Assembly: GCA_900551075.1 (NCBI GenBank)
Contig: URVB01000015.1
Coordinates: 1 to 64,000 of the forward strand
Reading direction: 5' to 3'
From: an uncultured Blautia sp.
GTDB taxonomy: Bacteria; Bacillota; Clostridia; Lachnospirales; Lachnospiraceae
DNA: 64,000 bases
A program made the translations under genes and the position numbers. Under the pieces are notes generated by a model. It did not search any database. It saw nothing but the letters and a program-made list of their open reading frames with translations, and was not told where the DNA came from. Shown here piece after piece: positions 16,865-25,517 of this stretch. Within the stretch, counting starts at the first letter, position 1; each line of letters starts with the position of its first letter.

Positions 16865-18013
16865 TTAATCCTCCCTCTGAAGCCCGTAATTTCCAAGTAC
16901 CCGCATGCGGTTCGCCTCCGCTTCCAGACCGCGGAGCGCATTCTTGACAGCACTGTCTTCCAGATTTCCTTCAAAATCGACGAAAAACCTGTATTCCCAT
17001 GTTCTGCCCGGAATCGGACGGGATTCAATTTTGGTCATATTCAGCCCATTGTAGATAATATGAGAAAGCATGTTGTAAAGTGTTCCGCTCTCATGCGGCA
17101 GCTCGAAGCATACGCTGACTTTGCCGGCTGTTTTCTCATAAACCGGCTTGCTGCTAACAATAATAAATCTGGTTACATTCTGTTCATTATGGCAGATGTT
17201 TTCCGCAAGCACAGACAATCCGAACACCCTGCCTGCCTCCCGGCTCGCAATGGCAGCCTGGGTAATGTCATTCTGCTCACGCACTTTTTTGGCGGCACCG
17301 GCTGTATTTTCTGCCTTCACAATCTTCCACCCGGAATGTCCCTCCAGATACCTGCTGCACTGAGCGAGCCCCTGCGGGTGCGAGCAGACCGTGCGCAGTT
17401 CCTCCAATTTTGCTCCCGGAAGCCCCAAAAGCACATGATCCACCCGGATGGGCTGTTCACCTACGATATATAGCTGATATTCCGCTAACAGGTCATAGAT
17501 GTCCGCCACAATACCGGCAGTAGAATTCTCGATCGGAAGAACTGCATAATCTGCCCTGCCGAAGGAAACCTCCTCCATGGCATCTCTCCAGGTCTTTACA
17601 TGATAGCCGTGAATATTGTCCTCAAAGTAAGCTCTCATGGCCGCATAGCTGTATGCACCCTCCACTCCCTGAAAAACAACATGCACATCTTCCAGGGGAA
17701 GCCGTTCTTCCATCTCATAATCCCTGTTTTCTTCAATTCCGTTTTTTGTCAGTAGCTGATACTGGCGTTTCCGGCTGATTGCCATAATCTGCTGAAACAA
17801 CTCCTGCACACCGAGCCTGTTGAATTCTCCGTGCGCCTGTCCCGTCAAAGCCGCAATTTTTGCACGCTCCCGTTTCGGATCCAGCACCTTTTTTCCTGTA
17901 TGGATCTTATACTCTGCAACATCCTCGCAGACCTTCATTCTCTTCTCAAAAAGCCGGAGAAGCTCCGCATCAATGCGGTCAATCTCCTTCCTGCATTCCT
18001 GCAAGTCGATCAT
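16865..18013 (-). CDS. pheA: Bifunctional chorismate mutase / prephenate dehydratase (P-protein)
   Basis: A 382-residue fusion. An AroQ-type chorismate mutase (MIDLQECRKEIDRIDAEL, residues 1-~90) is followed by prephenate dehydratase (FQGVEGAYSYAA at ~113; IENSTAG at ~165) and a C-terminal ACT domain with the ESRP motif (~330), the site of phenylalanine feedback inhibition. It converts chorismate to phenylpyruvate. The start is ATG 18013, with GGGAGG nine bases upstream; the earlier ATG at 18040 has no spaced ribosome-binding site. The start lies 35 bp inside the 3' end of folC, indicating translational coupling. Confidence 0.95.
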   Translation of the reverse strand: MIDLQECRKEIDRIDAELLRLFEKRMKVCEDVAEYKIHTGKKVLDPKRERAKIAALTGQAHGEFNRLGVQELFQQIMAISRKRQYQLLTKNGIEENRDYEMEERLPLEDVHVVFQGVEGAYSYAAMRAYFEDNIHGYHVKTWRDAMEEVSFGRADYAVLPIENSTAGIVADIYDLLAEYQLYIVGEQPIRVDHVLLGLPGAKLEELRTVCSHPQGLAQCSRYLEGHSGWKIVKAENTAGAAKKVREQNDITQAAIASREAGRVFGLSVLAENICHNEQNVTRFIIVSSKPVYEKTAGKVSVCFELPHESGTLYNMLSHIIYNGLNMTKIESRPIPGRTWEYRFFVDFEGNLEDSAVKNALRGLEAEANRMRVLGNYGLQRED

Positions 18014-19325
18014 GTTCTTCATCCTCCCGTAGTGATTCATCCTCTGTCATATCCCGGACAATTGCCGTAAGCTCTCCGATAAACGAAAGAGAGCCAAACG
18101 CCAGAACCACGTCCTGTTCTCCCGCCAGACAAAAGACCTCCTTTGCCGCTTCTCTGACAGAGGAATAAGCCTGTACATCCCTGTGATACTCGCGAATCAC
18201 CTGAGCCAGCTCCTCTGCCGGAAGCGCACGCGGATTACCGGGCGTCTGTATGGTCAGGATCTTTTCTGCATAGGAATGCGTCTTTTCTATAATGCTTCTG
18301 TAATCCTTATCACGGAATACACCCATAATATAATAAATCTTTTTATTCTTAAAATAATGGCGTATGGAAGCTGCCAGCATATCTGCTGCGGCAGGATTAT
18401 GGGCGCCGTCCACAATCCACAGCGGCTTCTCACATATAACCGTAAAACGCCCGTTCCAAAGAGCGTGCTTCAGCCCCTCCTGCCGTATTTGAATGCTTGT
18501 CGGATAGCCGCATTTATTCAGTGCTTCCAATGCCTCCAGCGCCAGTACTGCATTTTCTGTCTGACAGACCCCGGCAAGAGCTGCCCCATAAGTCTCCCCC
18601 TTATACCGGAAAGTCTGTCCTTGGCAGCTCTCTTTTAACACCTCTGCGGTGTCCCAGGCTGCTTCCAGAAGCTCTGCGCCCTCTCTTATGCATTTCTCAC
18701 GAATGACCTGTTCCGCTTCTTTTTTCTGTACCGTAGTGACTGCCATACAGCCCGGCTTTACAATGCCCGCCTTTTTCTCTGCAATTTCCGCAAGTGTATT
18801 TCCCAAAAAGGACTGGTGATCCATACTAATGGAAACCAATACTGCAAGCTTCGTATTCCGGATGATATTTGTCGCATCCAGGCTTCCGCCCATGCCTACC
18901 TCCAAAAGCACCAGATCACAGTTTTCATCCTTAAAAAATAAAAATGCCACCGCCGTTTCAATCTCAAATGGGGTGGGATGGGGAAGTCCTTCTTCTGTCA
19001 TTTTTGCAATGACCTCTGCCACTTTTGTCAGATATTCTGCAAATTTTTCCCGGCTGACCGGCCTTCCCGCTGTCTCCATACGCTCCCGGTAGGAATAGAT
19101 TGTCGGAGAAATATACCTTCCCACCCGATAGCCGGCTCTTGACAGCGTCGTATATAAATAAGCAATTACCGAACCTTTTCCGTTCGTACCGCCCACATGG
19201 ACATATTGCAGATCATCCTGCGGATTTTTGAGACGCTTCATCATCTCCTGCATGTTGGCCAGTCCCAGAACACTTCCGTATTTCTCCGATTCCCTGATAT
19301 ATGCCCGGCTTTGCTGATAGTCCAT
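17979..19325 (-). CDS. folC: Folylpolyglutamate synthase / dihydrofolate synthase
   Basis: A 448-residue Mur-ligase-family enzyme. GGTNGKGSV (P-loop, ~45-53), LLEVGMGGSLDATN (~140), the lysine region ISMDHQSFLGNT, and DGAHNPAA (~305) are all present. It adds glutamate to dihydropteroate and folates. It is first gene of the five-gene ppk operon. ATG 19325 is preferred, with AGGAG seven bases upstream; the two upstream ATGs at 19343-19346 have weak sites. Its C-terminal ~15 residues overlap the start of pheA. Confidence 0.95.
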   Translation of the reverse strand: MDYQQSRAYIRESEKYGSVLGLANMQEMMKRLKNPQDDLQYVHVGGTNGKGSVIAYLYTTLSRAGYRVGRYISPTIYSYRERMETAGRPVSREKFAEYLTKVAEVIAKMTEEGLPHPTPFEIETAVAFLFFKDENCDLVLLEVGMGGSLDATNIIRNTKLAVLVSISMDHQSFLGNTLAEIAEKKAGIVKPGCMAVTTVQKKEAEQVIREKCIREGAELLEAAWDTAEVLKESCQGQTFRYKGETYGAALAGVCQTENAVLALEALEALNKCGYPTSIQIRQEGLKHALWNGRFTVICEKPLWIVDGAHNPAAADMLAASIRHYFKNKKIYYIMGVFRDKDYRSIIEKTHSYAEKILTIQTPGNPRALPAEELAQVIREYHRDVQAYSSVREAAKEVFCLAGEQDVVLAFGSLSFIGELTAIVRDMTEDESLREDEEHDRLAGMQEGD

Positions 19326-19373
19326 TTCTCTGCTCCTGTTCATCATCTTTCTGTATTCATTGTGCTCATATTG

Positions 19374-19402
19374 ATTCTAGCATTTGTGCATGAATTTTTC
19401 AA
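19374..19402 (-). promoter_or_regulatory. Promoter of the folC-pheA-DUF815-ppx-ppk operon
   Basis: Minus strand TTGAAA (19397-19402), 17 bases, TAGAAT (19374-19379), about 50 bp before the folC ATG. Spacing and hexamers are near consensus for the vegetative sigma factor. Confidence 0.75.
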
Positions 19403-19458
19403 GGTCGGCAATACTAGAAATAAGTAAAATTCATGTATATAACGAGGTATCGATAATT

Positions 19459-19845
19459 ATGAAAAAGAACTTTCTGATGTGCGGTTCCATTGGATGGTGC
19501 CTGGAAATTTTCTGGACCGGCTTTCATGCGCTGCTTGCAGGTGAACCTACAATGATGGGCAAAACCTCTCTCCTGATGTTTCCGATTTACGGGTGCGCGG
19601 CATTGATTGGACCGGTCTATAAAAAAATTGCAGCAATCCCTACATTTCTGCGTGGCTGCCTGTATACTGCCGGTATCTATGTGGCTGAATTTTCCAGCGG
19701 AAGCATTTTAAAGCATCTGGGCATGTGTCCGTGGGATTACAGCAATACTCCGTTTCACTACAAAGGACTTATCCGCCTGGACTACGCACCTGTGTGGTTT
19801 ATCACCGGCCTGCTTTTTGAAAAAATACTTACAAAAGCATCTTGA
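19459..19845 (+). CDS. Small multi-pass membrane protein (putative ABC-transporter type IV-like)
   Basis: A 128-residue hydrophobic protein with about four membrane segments and motifs such as GWCLEIFWTG and FPIYGCAALIGPVY. It resembles the small putative ABC-transporter permease family common in Lachnospiraceae, for which no function is established; no ATPase partner lies next to it. ATG 19459 with a weak GAGG site ~11 nt upstream is preferred over the longer frame opening at 19384. It stands alone between the divergent folC operon and pyrB, whose promoter overlaps its last codon. Confidence 0.65.
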   Translation: MKKNFLMCGSIGWCLEIFWTGFHALLAGEPTMMGKTSLLMFPIYGCAALIGPVYKKIAAIPTFLRGCLYTAGIYVAEFSSGSILKHLGMCPWDYSNTPFHYKGLIRLDYAPVWFITGLLFEKILTKAS

Positions 19846-19870
19846 AAAAACGCCCCGTCTATTATATTAT
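19842..19870 (+). promoter_or_regulatory. Promoter of pyrB-pyrI
   Basis: TTGAAA (19842-19847), 17 bases, TATTAT (19865-19870), giving a transcript start near 19,877 and a ~43-nt leader. The leader is too short for a PyrR-type attenuator, and no terminator hairpin is visible in it. Confidence 0.75.
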
Positions 19871-19920
19871 GTTGGGTAAGGAAATTTTACAATTTTCTAT
19901 ACGAAAAATGGAGGTATGAC

Positions 19921-20844
19921 ATGAGACACCTAATGAGCCCGTTGGATTTCTCCGTAGAAGAGCTGGATAAGCTTCTGGATCTTGCCAACGATATTGAGAA
20001 AAAACCCGCAAAATACGCACATACCTGTGATGACAAAAGACTTGCCACTCTGTTTTATGAACCAAGTACACGTACCCGCTTAAGCTTTGAGGCTGCTATG
20101 ATGAACCTCGGGGGAAAAGTTTTAGGATTTTCCACCGCTGATTCCAGTTCCGCAACCAAAGGCGAAAGCGTTGCCGATACTATTCGTGTTACATCCTGCT
20201 ATGCAGATATCTGTGCTATGCGTCACCCGAAAGAAGGTGCTCCGCTGGTAGCTTCTATGGCATCCGCCATACCTGTAATCAACGCCGGTGACGGAGGTCA
20301 TCAGCATCCCACCCAGACTCTTACCGATTTACTTACCATCCGCTCTTTAAAAGGACGTTTAAACAACATCACCATTGGTCTGTGCGGAGATTTAAAATTC
20401 GGACGTACCGTTCATTCCCTGATTGAAGCATTGGTACGCTATGACCATGTAAAATTTATCCTGATCTCTCCGGAAGAACTTCGTATTCCAAGCTATATCC
20501 GGGAAGATGTGCTGAACCGCAATCAGGTGGAATTTGAAGAAGTAGAAAGACTGGAAGATGCGCTTCCTGATCTGGACATCCTTTATATGACACGTGTGCA
20601 GAAGGAACGTTTCTTCAATGAAGAGGACTATGTCCGTATGAAAGACTTCTACATACTGGACAAACAAAAAATGGAGCTTGCCAAAGAGGATATGTATATT
20701 CTGCATCCTCTGCCGCGTGTAAATGAAATCTCCGTGGAAGTGGATTCCGATCCAAGAGCAGCTTATTTCAAGCAGGCTCAGTACGGCGTTTATGTACGTA
20801 TGGCACTGATTCTTACATTATTGGAGGTGGATGTAGCATGTTAA
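19921..20844 (+). CDS. pyrB: Aspartate carbamoyltransferase catalytic chain
   Basis: A 307-residue protein. It carries the carbamoyl-phosphate loop EPSTRTRLSFE (~47-57), the SSATKGES loop, HPTQTLTDL (~123) and HPLPRVNEI (~262). It condenses carbamoyl phosphate with aspartate in the second step of de novo pyrimidine synthesis. Its length fits the class B type that pairs with a regulatory chain, and pyrI follows with a 7-bp overlap. GGAGG lies six bases before ATG. Confidence 0.98.
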   Translation: MRHLMSPLDFSVEELDKLLDLANDIEKKPAKYAHTCDDKRLATLFYEPSTRTRLSFEAAMMNLGGKVLGFSTADSSSATKGESVADTIRVTSCYADICAMRHPKEGAPLVASMASAIPVINAGDGGHQHPTQTLTDLLTIRSLKGRLNNITIGLCGDLKFGRTVHSLIEALVRYDHVKFILISPEELRIPSYIREDVLNRNQVEFEEVERLEDALPDLDILYMTRVQKERFFNEEDYVRMKDFYILDKQKMELAKEDMYILHPLPRVNEISVEVDSDPRAAYFKQAQYGVYVRMALILTLLEVDVAC

Positions 20845-21275
20845 ATGTTGGAGCACTTCGTGAAGGTTATGTCCTGGATCACATCAAAGCAGGCAAGGCT
20901 ATGACCATTTACCATGATCTGAAGCTGGATAAGCTTGACTGCACCGTTGCAATCATCAAAAACGCACGCAGCAACAAAATGGGCAAAAAGGATATTATCA
21001 AGGTAGAATGTCCGATTGAAGATCTGGATTTGGATATCCTTGGCTTCATTGACCACAACATCACCGTTAATATCATTAAGGATGAAAAAATCGTCGAGAA
21101 AAAAGAGCTGAGACTTCCAAAGCAGGTCGTAAACGTCATCAAATGCAAAAATCCCCGCTGCATTACTTCTATTGAGCAGGGACTGGATCATGTATTTGTT
21201 CTCTCTGACGAGGAAAAAGAAATTTACCGCTGCAAATACTGTGAAGAGAAATACAGAGGAAAACGAAACAAATAA
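20838..21275 (+). CDS. pyrI: Aspartate carbamoyltransferase regulatory chain
   Basis: A 145-residue protein. The N-terminal allosteric nucleotide-binding domain (~1-95) is followed by a zinc domain with four cysteines in the pattern C-x4-C (CKNPRC) and C-x2-C (CKYC). These bind the structural Zn2+ that links it to the catalytic trimers. It overlaps the end of pyrB by 7 bp with GGAGG inside pyrB, so the subunits are translationally coupled. It should confer feedback control by CTP/ATP. Confidence 0.97.
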   Translation: MLNVGALREGYVLDHIKAGKAMTIYHDLKLDKLDCTVAIIKNARSNKMGKKDIIKVECPIEDLDLDILGFIDHNITVNIIKDEKIVEKKELRLPKQVVNVIKCKNPRCITSIEQGLDHVFVLSDEEKEIYRCKYCEEKYRGKRNK

Positions 21276-21282
21276 TTAAGAT

Positions 21283-21330
21283 AAAAACGTATAAAGCCCC
21301 GGCCGTCAGGCCAGGGCTTTATACGTTTTT
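21283..21330. terminator. Bidirectional terminator between pyrI and rnpB
   Basis: A 22-bp stem (21283-21304 with 21309-21330) with one mismatch and loop GTCA. It has AAAAA at one base and TTTTT at the other, so it works on both strands. It ends pyrB-pyrI on the plus strand and the RNase P RNA on the minus strand. Confidence 0.92.
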
Positions 21331-21348
21331 ATCACACTCATCCGGATA

Positions 21349-21703
21349 TACGCAGGCCGGCCGATAAGCCGGGTTATGTCATTGGGTGATCATCTATCTA
21401 GGCCAGCCGTTGCCGGCTGGCTCCAGCGACCCACCTGAAAGCACGACGGGCAGCCGTATCGCTTTCTTTTCGGTCTTGCTTCGAATGGAGTTTACATGTG
21501 CCCGTCCTGTTACCAGAACGGCGGTAGTCTCTTACACTGCCTTTCCACCCTTACCCTCCGCCGGAGGGCGGTTTATTTCTGTTGCACTGGTCTGGGAGTC
21601 ACCTCCACCGGACGTTATCCGGCATCCTGCCCTGTGAAGCCCGGACTTTCCTCGTCTGTACTCTTTCGTCTGTACAGCCGCGATCACCTGGCCGACTTGC
21701 GCA
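21349..21703 (-). ncRNA. rnpB: RNase P RNA (class A)
   Basis: About 355 nt. Read on the minus strand it has the invariant GAGGAAAGTCCGGGC near the 5' end, the ACAGAAATAAACC segment, GGTAAGGGTGGAAAGG, and the GCAAGACCGAA element. The 5' strand at 21690-21701 pairs with the 3' strand at 21351-21362 to form helix P1. This is the catalytic RNA that matures tRNA 5' ends. Its 5' end agrees with the promoter at 21710-21738 and its 3' end with the terminator at 21283-21330. Ends are accurate to a few bases. Confidence 0.96.
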
Positions 21704-21709
21704 AATGTT

Positions 21710-21738
21710 ATTTTAACACGCTTTTTTTCATCTGTAAA
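21710..21738 (-). promoter_or_regulatory. Promoter of rnpB
   Basis: Minus strand TTTACA (21733-21738), 17 bases, TAAAAT (21710-21715). It lies between the symporter stop codon and rnpB, placing transcription start at about 21,703, where helix P1 begins. Confidence 0.8.
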
Positions 21739-21755
21739 GGCTAAGAATCAAACGA

Positions 21756-22994
21756 CTATGCATTTGCCCTGCGTGCCTCTTTTTTCTTCTCCATAGCGTC
21801 CACACAGATGGTACATGCGGCATCTCCGGTAATATTGACACAAGTACGTCCCATATCCAGAATACGGTCAATACCGGCAACCAGTGCAATGCCCTCCAGC
21901 GGAAGCCCAACGCTTTCCAGAACCATGGCAAGCATGATCATACCGGAACCGGGAACACCTGCAGTTCCGACAGAGGCCAGCGTTGCAGTCAGAATAATTG
22001 TAAGCTGCTGGGAAATACTTAAATCAATGCCGAATATCTGAGCAATAAAAATCGCACAAACACCCTGGTAAATAGCGGTTCCATCCATATTTATAGTAGC
22101 TCCCAGAGGCAGAACAAAGCTTGCGACCTCTTTTCTTGCACCAAGCTTCTGAGTGCATTCCAGATTAAACGGAAGCGCACCCACGCTGCTTGCACTGGAA
22201 AAAGCAAAAATCATCGCCTGGCTCATACCCTTAAAGAATTTCAGCGGATTCATTCCGGAAATGATCTTCACTGTGGAAGAATATACCAGCACCATATGTA
22301 CGATGTAAGTCACATAGGCCACAGCGATCACTTTCAGAAGCGGAAGCAGAACCTTCGGTCCATTGCTGGCTACCACTGGCGTGATCAGCGCAAACACACC
22401 GATCGGAGACAGCCTGATGATCATTCCCATGACCTTAAAGCTGACTTCTGAGAAGCTGTCTACAACCTCCTTGGCCGCCTTGCCTTTTTCTCCTGCAACA
22501 ATAATACCGAAGCCAAAGAACAATGCAATCACAATGACCTGCAGCATGGTTGCATTTGCCAGTGGCTGTACCGCGTTGGATGGGAAAATGTTCACCAGCG
22601 TATCCATAAAGCTTGGTGCCTCCGTCGCCTCATAGGTAAGCTCCTGTGCGCCAAGTGTATATCCTGCCCCTACATTCAGAAGATTTGCAAAAAGCAGTCC
22701 CAAAGTTACTGCAAAGGCAGTCGTGCATAAATAGAAGCAGATTGTTTTTGCTCCGATTGCCCCTACCTTGCGCACATCCTGCAGAGAAATGATACCCTGC
22801 ATGATAGACAACAGTACGACAGGTACCACCACCATCTTGATCAAATTCAGGAAAATGGTTCCGAACGGCTTGATATAGCTTTCCGCTGCATCTGCGCATC
22901 CCTGCATCGCCAGACCTGCAAGCACACCTAATACAAGTGCTGCAAAAATCCAGACAGTTAATGATACTTTTTTCTTTTCTGTTGTTCCACTCAT
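21756..22994 (-). CDS. Dicarboxylate/amino acid:cation symporter (DAACS family)
   Basis: A 412-residue protein with about eight membrane helices and two re-entrant loops. The serine-rich SSASSVGALPF loop (~265) and the ATINMDGTAIYQ motif (~305) are the substrate- and Na+-binding signatures of the GltP/DctA/SstT family. It imports glutamate, aspartate, serine or a C4-dicarboxylate; the residues seen do not decide which. It is the last gene of the dgt-to-symporter minus-strand run, 50 nt after the nucleoside kinase gene, and may have its own promoter. It ends just before the rnpB promoter. Confidence 0.93.
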   Translation of the reverse strand: MSGTTEKKKVSLTVWIFAALVLGVLAGLAMQGCADAAESYIKPFGTIFLNLIKMVVVPVVLLSIMQGIISLQDVRKVGAIGAKTICFYLCTTAFAVTLGLLFANLLNVGAGYTLGAQELTYEATEAPSFMDTLVNIFPSNAVQPLANATMLQVIVIALFFGFGIIVAGEKGKAAKEVVDSFSEVSFKVMGMIIRLSPIGVFALITPVVASNGPKVLLPLLKVIAVAYVTYIVHMVLVYSSTVKIISGMNPLKFFKGMSQAMIFAFSSASSVGALPFNLECTQKLGARKEVASFVLPLGATINMDGTAIYQGVCAIFIAQIFGIDLSISQQLTIILTATLASVGTAGVPGSGMIMLAMVLESVGLPLEGIALVAGIDRILDMGRTCVNITGDAACTICVDAMEKKKEARRANA

Positions 22995-23044
22995 AGATAT
23001 TCCCCCTCTCGAATTTTTATTTATGTGAGTGTACAGAAACCAAA

Positions 23045-24712
23045 TTAAACATCAAAACAGCTTCCGCCAACAAATTCTCTCAAAATAGAATTCTGCGGGA
23101 CTTCCTCGCTGGGAACTGCCACAAAATAATCAAAAAATTTCAATAGTCTTTTTGCCTCCACATATTCCGGCTCGCTCTTATCAATCCCAAACAAAAGCGG
23201 TTCCGCATACAGCTTCAGACATGCCAGCTCATACGCCAGCGCAGAATTGAACATGATGTCCGCCTCCTCCTGGAAGGGAAAAATATTCTGCTCCTCTCCC
23301 CTTCTTACAGAGGGCCATCGCGCGATCGTGTCCTTTGCCGAGGTTCCCCTTGTCCGGGCATCCCGCACGATCCTGCGGATCAGACGTCCATCCGTCGTCG
23401 GAATCCGATTATGCTCGTCAACATTCAACTGCGTCAGGGCGCTGATATAAATCTTAAATTTGCTTTCTTTTGGAAGCGCATAGCTTAATTGATCGTTCAA
23501 ACCATGGATTCCTTCGATAACTAAGATATCATCCTTTCCAAGCTGCAAATAATCGCCGCGGTATTCCCGCATCCCCGTCTTAAAATTATAAACAGGCAAT
23601 TCCACACGTTCACCGTCAAGCAGGGCAAGCATATCACGGTTAAACTGCTCCACATCAATCGCTTCCAGGCATTCGTAATTCTTCTCCCCATATTCATCCA
23701 GGGGCGTATCCTGCCTGTTTACAAAATAATTATCGACTGCAATCGGATGCGGCTTCATGCCATGTGCACTCAACTGGATAGAAAGCCTGTGCGAAAACGT
23801 TGTTTTTCCGGAAGAGGAAGGGCCTGCGATCATTACAAATTTTTTATTGCCTGCCTCCACAATCTGCTCCGCAATTCTGGATATTTTTGCTTCCTGCAGC
23901 GCCTCCTGCACCAAAAGTATACTGCTGACACCCTCCTTTGTGATCCGGTCATTCAGCTCTCCCACACACGAAATGTCCATTTTTCTGCCCCAATCCTGGG
24001 ATTCCTTCTGTACACGGAAGATTTTTTCTTCCGGACAGAACGGCGGGATCACAGTCGGATCCGAATGCTCCGGCAGCTCCAGCACGAAGCCATCATCGTA
24101 CAGCTTCAGGTCAAAATATTTGATATACCCTGCATGATGCGCCATAAAGCCATAAAAATAATCTTCAAAATTTCCAATGCTGTATAAATTTACCCTTGAC
24201 ACCCTTCTGTAACGGAACAGCTTCTCTTTATCATACATACCGTATTTATGAAAAATCGCAATGGCCTCTTCCGTCCCAACGCTCCGCTTCAAAATCGGTG
24301 TTTGGGCCTCTACGATTTCCCGCATCCGGGCCTTCACCTGATCCAGAAACGCCTGATTCAGAACGGTATTCCCTTCCATGGTAAAATAATAGCCGGAGCC
24401 AATGGAATAGTGAATTACTACTTTCTCAATATTTTCCTTGCCTGCCACATCATAAATTGCCTTCAGCAATATCAGGCAGGCACTTCTTTTATACGTTTTA
24501 TGCCCGATATTATCCCTTGTAGTCACAAAAGAAACCGTGCAGTCTGCCTTCAGCCGCTTATGAAGCTCCCGCAGCTTTCCATTCACTGTCACCAGAATAA
24601 CCGGCGCATCCGCCGTTTCCTCATAGTCTCTGACAATATCCGCGTAGCTGATGCCGATCGGATATTCTCTGCTCTCCCCTCCTACCGTAACTTTTGCCAT
24701 TTTCTGCCCCAT
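23045..24712 (-). CDS. Nucleoside (uridine) kinase fused to a TGS/ThrRS-like N-terminal region
   Basis: A 555-residue protein. Residues ~1-65 resemble a TGS domain and ~70-210 the second additional domain of threonyl-tRNA synthetase. The C-terminal part is a uridine-kinase-like P-loop domain with MIAGPSSSGKTTFSHRL (~290), DNYFV, and LVIEGIHGLN (~400). Phosphorylation of uridine or cytidine is expected from the kinase domain. This fusion is a known architecture in Firmicutes, but the role of the synthetase-like half is not established. ATG 24712 is chosen for GGGAGG seven bases upstream. It is 16 nt after the nif3-like gene. Confidence 0.88.
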   Translation of the reverse strand: MGQKMAKVTVGGESREYPIGISYADIVRDYEETADAPVILVTVNGKLRELHKRLKADCTVSFVTTRDNIGHKTYKRSACLILLKAIYDVAGKENIEKVVIHYSIGSGYYFTMEGNTVLNQAFLDQVKARMREIVEAQTPILKRSVGTEEAIAIFHKYGMYDKEKLFRYRRVSRVNLYSIGNFEDYFYGFMAHHAGYIKYFDLKLYDDGFVLELPEHSDPTVIPPFCPEEKIFRVQKESQDWGRKMDISCVGELNDRITKEGVSSILLVQEALQEAKISRIAEQIVEAGNKKFVMIAGPSSSGKTTFSHRLSIQLSAHGMKPHPIAVDNYFVNRQDTPLDEYGEKNYECLEAIDVEQFNRDMLALLDGERVELPVYNFKTGMREYRGDYLQLGKDDILVIEGIHGLNDQLSYALPKESKFKIYISALTQLNVDEHNRIPTTDGRLIRRIVRDARTRGTSAKDTIARWPSVRRGEEQNIFPFQEEADIMFNSALAYELACLKLYAEPLLFGIDKSEPEYVEAKRLLKFFDYFVAVPSEEVPQNSILREFVGGSCFDV

Positions 24713-24728
24713 AAGGTTTCCTCCCGTC

Positions 24729-25517
24729 TTATGCATATAGTATAGTATATGGGCTTGCTACCTCTGCGCATGAAATTTTTAAATCCGGAAATGCCTTTTC
24801 CAGCTCCTGCTTCATTGCATCCATAAAAATGTATTCTGTTCCATAATGCCCTGCATCGATCAGGGCAATTCCTTTCTCAACTGCATCAATTGCCGTATGA
24901 TGGTCAATGTCGCCAGTAATATAAACCTGTGCACCGGCAGCGGCCGCCTCTTCAACCATACTCTTTCCGCTTCCTGTGCATACGGCTGCAAGCTCTGTCT
25001 CCCGGTCCAGATCACCGTATATTTTCACATCTTTAAGAGCAAATGCTTCCTTTACAAATTCCGCGCATTCCTTCAGCGTCATCTTACGCGGAAGTGTTCC
25101 CACACGGCCGATTCCCTGTACGCCGGATTCTCCGTCTTCCGTAACGGACAGCACCCTCCGGTTATCAAGCTTCAGATAATCTGCGCTCAGCTCTGCCATT
25201 CCAAGGACATCATAATTCGTATGCATCGCGTAATACTGAATCCCGTGCTGAATCAGAGACAGTACCTTTTTTCCCGTAAAATCATGATTGTTGATCTTTT
25301 TCATTCCGGAAAAGATCATGGGATGATGCGTTATGATCATATCCGCCCCTGCCTGAATGGCCTCCTCAAGCACACCTGCCGTCAGATCCAGGGCAAGAAA
25401 AACATGAGATACCTCTTTTTTATCATCTCCGACCAAAAATCCCACGTTATCCCAATTTTCGGCTGCGGCTGCAGGATACCGGCTCTCAAGCCATGCATTC
25501 AGTTCTTTTACTATCAT
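24729..25517 (-). CDS. Nif3-like dinuclear metal-centre protein
   Basis: A 262-residue member of the NIF3/DUF34 family. Metal-binding histidines are seen in ITHHPMIF (~65) and MHTNYDV (~97), and the C-terminal HYGTEYIFM completes the site. The middle (~125-225) is the inserted PII-like region common in Gram-positive members. Its function is not agreed; GTP cyclohydrolase-related roles have been suggested. It overlaps the 3' end of trmK by 32 bp and follows it in the usual Firmicutes order rpoD-trmK-nif3. A TTG at 25526 is an alternative start; neither has a strong ribosome-binding site. Confidence 0.9.
   Translation of the reverse strand: MIVKELNAWLESRYPAAAAENWDNVGFLVGDDKKEVSHVFLALDLTAGVLEEAIQAGADMIITHHPMIFSGMKKINNHDFTGKKVLSLIQHGIQYYAMHTNYDVLGMAELSADYLKLDNRRVLSVTEDGESGVQGIGRVGTLPRKMTLKECAEFVKEAFALKDVKIYGDLDRETELAAVCTGSGKSMVEEAAAAGAQVYITGDIDHHTAIDAVEKGIALIDAGHYGTEYIFMDAMKQELEKAFPDLKISCAEVASPYTILYA

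Noticed and set aside
19871..19920. PyrR-type attenuator or operator upstream of pyrB
   Set aside because: The leader is only ~43 nt with no terminator hairpin; the AT-rich near-palindrome there has too many mismatches.
21386..21744. Two plus-strand ORFs of about 80 codons
   Set aside because: They lie across the RNase P RNA gene and are products of its GC-rich structured sequence.
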